Below, in pieces: positions 32,579-36,341 of a stretch of 36,341 nucleotides of DNA (position 1 is the first letter of the stretch; each line of letters begins with the position of its first letter). A program made the translations under genes and the position numbers. The notes under the pieces are model-generated. The model saw nothing but the letters and a program-made list of their open reading frames with translations. It did no database searches and was not told the DNA's origin. This DNA comes from Rhodoferax sp. GTDB taxonomy: Bacteria; Pseudomonadota; Gammaproteobacteria; Burkholderiales; Burkholderiaceae_C. The stretch lies in contig NZ_JAUSLE010000023.1 of NCBI RefSeq assembly GCF_030646845.1, positions 1 to 36,341 of the forward strand, in the 5' to 3' direction.

Positions 32579-33169
32579 ATGACCATGCAGTACACCACCG
32601 TGGCGGATCGCCTGCCGGAAAACAAGATGCGGATGTACCCCACCAAGGTCATCAATGTCATTGGTGGCCCGGGTTGCGACAAATCGCTGTTCTCGTCGGC
32701 CATCATCCTGTACCTGAACCTGCACCACAAGACCGTCGAAAACATCCCGGACTATGCCAAGTCACTGGTCTGGCAAAAAGATTTTGAAGCGCTGAAGAAC
32801 CAGTACCAGATTGCCCAGCGCCAGTTTCAGATGATTGAACTGATGGACGGCCAGGTGCAGTTCCTGGTGACCGAGTGCTCGTTGCCGCAGGTGCTCTACT
32901 ACAACGAACATTACGCCGAAAACATTTGCGACGTTGCCAAAACCCGGCTCAAGATTCTGGAGTGGTACAAGCAGCACAACAACGTGAACATCCTGGTGGA
33001 GCGCGGCGACAAGAAGTATGTGCACACCGGGCGCTTCCAGGACGAAGACCAGGCCAGAAACATCGACCGGGTCATTCGGCAAACCCTGACCCATGAAGGC
33101 ATGAAATACACCATCCTGCCCCCGGACATTGATGCCATCAATGCCTTTGCGGCCACCCTGCTGGAATAG
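32579..33169 (+). CDS. AAA_28-like ATP-binding protein with altered P-loop
   Basis: From ATG 32579 the product is ~196 residues; an ATG at 32543 is also possible. The opening KVINVIGGPGCDKSLFSSAIILYL resembles the N-terminus of AAA_28/phage-type ATPases (GGPGxGKST), but the Gly before Lys is Asp. Later ENIPDYAKSLVW, QYQIAQRQFQMIELMDGQVQFLVTE and LPQVLYYNEHY follow the family block for block, with the usual Walker-B-like TDSPL changed to TECSL. It could be a non-hydrolysing relative. It is not obviously phage-linked here. Family placement is from memory of the motif order; activity is uncertain. Confidence 0.75.
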   Translation: MTMQYTTVADRLPENKMRMYPTKVINVIGGPGCDKSLFSSAIILYLNLHHKTVENIPDYAKSLVWQKDFEALKNQYQIAQRQFQMIELMDGQVQFLVTECSLPQVLYYNEHYAENICDVAKTRLKILEWYKQHNNVNILVERGDKKYVHTGRFQDEDQARNIDRVIRQTLTHEGMKYTILPPDIDAINAFAATLLE

Positions 33170-33181
33170 CAGCCTCCCCGG

Positions 33182-34267
33182 CTAGGACCGGGCCTGCAGA
33201 AATTTGCGGATCTCCTCAATCGCCTCCCGGCCTTCCTCCAGTTCCGGGTAGAAGATCTGCCAGACGTGGACCATGTGGCTCCAGGTCTGCAGGGTCACGG
33301 GTGAGCCGGCGGCGACGGCCTTGTTGACATAGCGGCGGCAGTCGTCAACCAGCATTTCCGCCTCGCTGGCCTGCACCAGTAGCGGCGGCAAGCCCGACAA
33401 ATCGCCAAACACCGGAGACACCGCCGGATGGTTGGGCCGATGGCGGTTCAACAGCCAGGCGCCCCACAGCAGCACTATCCGCGGCACCCTGGTCAGCGCC
33501 TTGAACATCGGGCCCAGCATGTAATCGGTCCCCAGATTGGTTCTCAGGCTGGGGCTTCCGAAGGTCGAATCCGTGGTCGGCGACAGGGCCACGGCGGCAT
33601 TCGGCGCGCGCAGGCCCTGGTCGCGCACCCAGGCGATCAGCGACAGCGTCAGGTTGCCGCCAGCGGAATCGCCCGCCACAAAAATTGCCGTGGCCGGCCC
33701 GGGGCCGGTGGGCCCGTTGTCCAGCATCCAGCGGTAGGCGGTGCGGCAGTCTTCAATGCCGGCCTGGCGCGGGTGTTCCGGCATCAGGCGATAGTCGATG
33801 GCCAGCACCGCGGCGTTCGCAATCTCGGAGAACTTGGCGGTCAGCCGCCGGTGGCTTTTCGGGCTGCCCAGGGCGAAGGCCCCGCCATGGATGTAGAGCA
33901 GGCGCCGGCTGCTGTCGGCATTGGGTGCCAGCACCCATTCCGCCGGCACCCCGTTGACATTGACGGCATTGAACTGGATCGCCGGATCGACAACCGGGAA
34001 CGCATTGTCCAGATAGTCGCGCAGGAACGCCATGCGCCCGCGGCGCGGCGTTTGGTTCACGGTGTCGAAGATGCCGCCGAGCGACGCAGCCACCGCCTTG
34101 ATTTCTTCACTAGGCTCCGTGCCGATGGAGCGGCGCTCGCCTGCGGGCAGATCAAAGGCGCTCAGGTCTTCACCGCGCAGATAGAAATGCCCAATGACCC
34201 AGACAAGCGCCACCAGGGCCAGCACCGACAAAATGATTTCGTACACGTTCAACTCCCGAATCAACAT
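33182..34267 (-). CDS. Membrane-anchored esterase/lipase of the HSL (alpha/beta hydrolase-3) family
   Basis: This 361-residue protein has an N-terminal membrane helix (~9-30, YEIILSVLALVALVWVIG), a ~75-residue spacer, and the hydrolase domain. Diagnostic motifs are the oxyanion HGGA (128-131, in YIHGGAFALGSPKSHRR), DYRLMPEHP, the nucleophile elbow AGDSAGGN (Ser201), SEAEMLVDDC, and WSHMVHVWQ for the catalytic His. These are typical of hormone-sensitive-lipase-like acyl esterases. It is convergent with the AAA-like gene (12 bp apart). The true substrate is unknown. Confidence 0.94.
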   Translation of the reverse strand: MLIRELNVYEIILSVLALVALVWVIGHFYLRGEDLSAFDLPAGERRSIGTEPSEEIKAVAASLGGIFDTVNQTPRRGRMAFLRDYLDNAFPVVDPAIQFNAVNVNGVPAEWVLAPNADSSRRLLYIHGGAFALGSPKSHRRLTAKFSEIANAAVLAIDYRLMPEHPRQAGIEDCRTAYRWMLDNGPTGPGPATAIFVAGDSAGGNLTLSLIAWVRDQGLRAPNAAVALSPTTDSTFGSPSLRTNLGTDYMLGPMFKALTRVPRIVLLWGAWLLNRHRPNHPAVSPVFGDLSGLPPLLVQASEAEMLVDDCRRYVNKAVAAGSPVTLQTWSHMVHVWQIFYPELEEGREAIEEIRKFLQARS

Positions 34268-34405
34268 CGCCGCGTACGGGCCGACAAACCCTGACGCCGA
34301 TGGCTACCCGGACTATAGTGCCATGCCACAGAGACAGGCCCCATGAAACCGGTGCGCGGTATCATCGATCGCCCGCCGCCCAACGCACCAACAAGACCAA
34401 CTCAC

Positions 34406-34807
34406 ATGCTCGACAACCTGACGCCTTTCCTTCTGCATTGGGCCATCACCGCGGTGTCGCTCTGGGCCGCCAGCTACATCTTCAAGGGCATCAAGTTTGC
34501 CGATACCTCGTCGCTGATCCTCTCGGCGCTGCTGCTGGGCTTTGCAAACGCCGTGGTCAAGCCGCTGCTGATTGTGCTGACCTTGCCGTTGACCTTTTTG
34601 ACGTTCGGCCTGTTCCTGCTGGTGATCAATGCATTGATGATCCTGCTGGTCGCGTGGCTGGTCAGGGGCTTCACGGTGTCGAGTTTCTGGACCGCGTTTT
34701 TTGCCGCCATCTTCATTGCCGTGCTCAGCTTTGTGATTGGCGCTTTTGTAGTCGGCGGCAGTGAGTCGCAGACCATCCAGATGCCGCACAGCGGCAAGTG
34801 GCTCTAA
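34406..34807 (+). CDS. YvlD/phage-holin-4-like membrane protein
   Basis: The 133-residue product from ATG 34406 has about four hydrophobic segments: LLHWAITAVSLWAASYIF, LILSALLLGFANAVVKPLLIVLTLPLTFLTFGLFLLVINALMILLVAWLV, and FWTAFFAAIFIAVLSFVIGAFV. The block GFANAVVKPLLIVLTLPLTFLTFGLFLLVINA is the signature of the YvlD/Phage_holin_4_2 family, which are chromosomal membrane proteins of unknown role and not true phage holins. Upstream in-frame starts are unlikely because they lack the family N-terminus. It converges with the DUF2157-like gene. Confidence 0.93.
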   Translation: MLDNLTPFLLHWAITAVSLWAASYIFKGIKFADTSSLILSALLLGFANAVVKPLLIVLTLPLTFLTFGLFLLVINALMILLVAWLVRGFTVSSFWTAFFAAIFIAVLSFVIGAFVVGGSESQTIQMPHSGKWL

Positions 34808-34817
34808 AACGGGCGAT

Positions 34818-34840
34818 GCGCCTGCCTGTCTATCAGGCGC
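34818..34840. terminator. Bidirectional hairpin in a convergent gap
   Basis: GCGCCTG (34818-34824) and CAGGCGC (34834-34840) are perfect 7-bp arms with a 9-nt loop. It lies between the YvlD-like and DUF2157-like genes and its right arm overlaps the DUF2157-like stop codon (34833-34835). It can serve as a shared terminator; no strong U-run is seen on either side. Confidence 0.5.
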
Positions 34841-35960
34841 GCAGTGCGGCCGGCACCCAGGCGCTCAGGCGCGCATTGATGCGATCCTCGTGGCGCTGCC
34901 ACCAGATGCCCAGCGCCACCACACCCAGGCCGAGCAGCGTCAGGGCAAACGGGAACATCAGACTGTCCTGAAACACCCGGTGCGACAGATAGCCCAAGTA
35001 CCCGGCCACGCCCAGCGCCCCCAGCACCGTGAACACCCGCCGCCCAATGGCCGCGCCCGTAAACACCAGGCCCACATTGATCAGCGCATAGAGAAATTTG
35101 CCCAGTTCCGAGCTGGAGTCGCGCATGCTCAGACCAAACCAGAACATGATGGCGCCAAACAGGTACAGCCAAAACGCGTAATCCTGCCGCCAATCAGCCT
35201 GTAGCGCGCGCCGGCCGCGCACATCCACCCAAACGGCAATGGCGCAGGTGGCCAGGCCAAACACCAGCGACACATCGCGTGTAAAGCGCCAGTCGAAGCC
35301 GTCGTTTTGCATCAGGGCGTTGGCCACGTCCATGCTCATGTACCACAGGGTCAGCGCCACCGGCATCACCATGAACGGCAGGCGGTAGCGCCACAGCATC
35401 AGAACTCCGGCGCCCAGCGTGGCAAATTCAAGCGTCATCCAGCGCCAGTTGATATGCGAGTGGTAGCCCGAGTAACGCTCCGGCCCGCCCGGTGGCCACA
35501 GGCCCAGGCCCTGCTGCACGCACCACACCATCAGCGGCACCAGGCACACCGCCAGCGTGGCCAGAATGCCGGCCGGAATGGGCAGGTGGCGCACTTTCAG
35601 GTGGTCGGCCACCTTCAGGCAAGCCACCGTGTACCCCAGGCTGATCGCCAGCAGGCCCCAGGCGCCAAAGGCCTGCCAGCCCAGCGTCATGAACAGCGTC
35701 ATGGCGCCAATGGCCACCATGCCGCCGAAGTAATACAGGGTGTTGGTGAAGCTGAAGGCGGGCCCCACCGCCCCACGCCGTACATGGCGGCCCTGCGCTT
35801 GCGCCAGCGCCGCCGCCGCTGCGCCTGGGGCCATCCACACCGCCCACAGGTGCTGCGCCTGGGTGGAGGAAATGATGCCGGCCTCTACCGCGGCCTGCAG
35901 ATCAGCCCTTTGTAGCGACACGGTTTCAGGGGAGCTGACAGAAAAATCGATTTGCTTCAT
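34833..35960 (-). CDS. DUF2157-like polytopic membrane protein
   Basis: The 375-residue protein has a ~45-residue soluble N-terminal helical region ([24 protein letters not shown]) typical of DUF2157, then about ten hydrophobic segments, among them [54 protein letters not shown] and [18 protein letters not shown]. No enzyme motif is visible. It is divergent from glnS with 73 bp between. Function is unknown; the family is a membrane protein group without an assigned role. Confidence 0.85.
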   Translation of the reverse strand: MKQIDFSVSSPETVSLQRADLQAAVEAGIISSTQAQHLWAVWMAPGAAAAALAQAQGRHVRRGAVGPAFSFTNTLYYFGGMVAIGAMTLFMTLGWQAFGAWGLLAISLGYTVACLKVADHLKVRHLPIPAGILATLAVCLVPLMVWCVQQGLGLWPPGGPERYSGYHSHINWRWMTLEFATLGAGVLMLWRYRLPFMVMPVALTLWYMSMDVANALMQNDGFDWRFTRDVSLVFGLATCAIAVWVDVRGRRALQADWRQDYAFWLYLFGAIMFWFGLSMRDSSSELGKFLYALINVGLVFTGAAIGRRVFTVLGALGVAGYLGYLSHRVFQDSLMFPFALTLLGLGVVALGIWWQRHEDRINARLSAWVPAALRA

Positions 35961-36033
35961 ATTGCGCGAAAAGGGGTGGCCGCCAAGAGTGCAAATGGTA
36001 CTTCAGCGCACCCCGGCGTCTAGAATCAAACGC

Positions 36034-36341
36034 ATGAGCTCCTCCACCCCCACCAACCCCGCAGCCCCCGACCACAAGCCCAGCAACTTCCTGCGCCAGA
36101 TCATCGAGCACGACCTGGCCAACGGCACCTATGGCCAGCGCCGCTGGGGCGGCAGCCCGGGCGACGCGGCCCACCATGCCAAGGGCCAGCCCGACCCCGC
36201 GAGCATTCGTACCCGATTTCCGCCCGAGCCCAATGGCTACCTGCACATCGGCCACGCCAAGAGCATCTGCATCAACTTCGGCCTGGCGCGCGACTATGGC
36301 GGCGTGTGCCACCTGCGCTTTGACGACACCAACCCCGAGAA
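36034..36341 (+). CDS. glnS: Glutaminyl-tRNA synthetase, 5' part only
   Basis: The frame opens at ATG 36034 and runs off the window end without a stop; 102 codons are visible. The product begins with a short tail and then [17 protein letters not shown], the segment [32 protein letters not shown] with the class I HIGH motif, and [11 protein letters not shown]. This is diagnostic of GlnRS, which charges tRNA-Gln. The upstream region has a TAGAAT at 36021-36026 but no Shine-Dalgarno before the ATG. The ATG lies about 8 nt after that box. Confidence 0.97.
   Translation, partial: MSSSTPTNPAAPDHKPSNFLRQIIEHDLANGTYGQRRWGGSPGDAAHHAKGQPDPASIRTRFPPEPNGYLHIGHAKSICINFGLARDYGGVCHLRFDDTNPE

Noticed and set aside
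34406..34807. Prophage lysis gene (holin)
   Set aside because: The family name includes 'phage holin', but the signature is that of chromosomal YvlD-like proteins and no phage genes are nearby.
1..36341. CRISPR array, tRNA, rRNA or riboswitch
   Set aside because: No regularly spaced repeats, cloverleaf-like segments or known aptamer cores were seen on reading both strands.

Overview
This window looks like chromosomal DNA of a betaproteobacterium of the order Burkholderiales, probably near Comamonadaceae (Rhodoferax/Polaromonas-like). The basis is the high GC content, the style of MutS, GlnS and UppP, a LIV-type transporter operon ending in a CoA ligase, and a short dispersed repeat inside three genes that I associate with that family. 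The assignment comes from protein style, not from a search.

Bases 1-14300 form an accessory-looking secretion locus. On the plus strand is the 3' end of an Ig-like/dockerin protein. It overlaps a secreted cohesin protein with a PEP-CTERM-like tail, and a membrane histidine kinase with a degenerate ATPase domain follows. On the minus strand is a long, tightly packed operon, read from 13136 down to 2829: gspG, gspF, gspE, PilM-, PilN-, PilO- and PilP/GspC-like genes, a lipoprotein secretin, three more pseudopilins, and a NarL-type response regulator. The secretin carries a C-terminal cohesin domain. Secretin-cohesin, free cohesin and dockerin protein lying together suggest that cohesin-dockerin pairing is used for substrate docking or surface assembly in this hybrid type II/type IV-pilus-like system. 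Upstream of gspG is a second histidine kinase with intact catalytic motifs, but its N-terminus is the start of an IS3-family OrfA.

Bases 14246-14970 are a scar zone. They contain a probable IS left end feeding the chimeric kinase, and a 350-bp element that holds only an orfA and is bounded by 13-bp inverted repeats.

From 14971 on the content is ordinary chromosome: mutS; an Anbu proteasome-like peptidase with an alpha/beta hydrolase; uppP; a livG-livH-livM-livK-livF-acyl-CoA synthetase operon with a divergent TetR regulator; a membrane protein and a membrane-anchored hydrolase; a 2TM protein with a LytS/LytTR two-component pair; a LON-domain protein; an AAA-like protein with an altered P-loop; an HSL-type esterase; a YvlD/holin-like membrane protein; a DUF2157-like membrane protein; and the 5' end of glnS, which runs off the window.

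No rRNA, tRNA or CRISPR array was seen.
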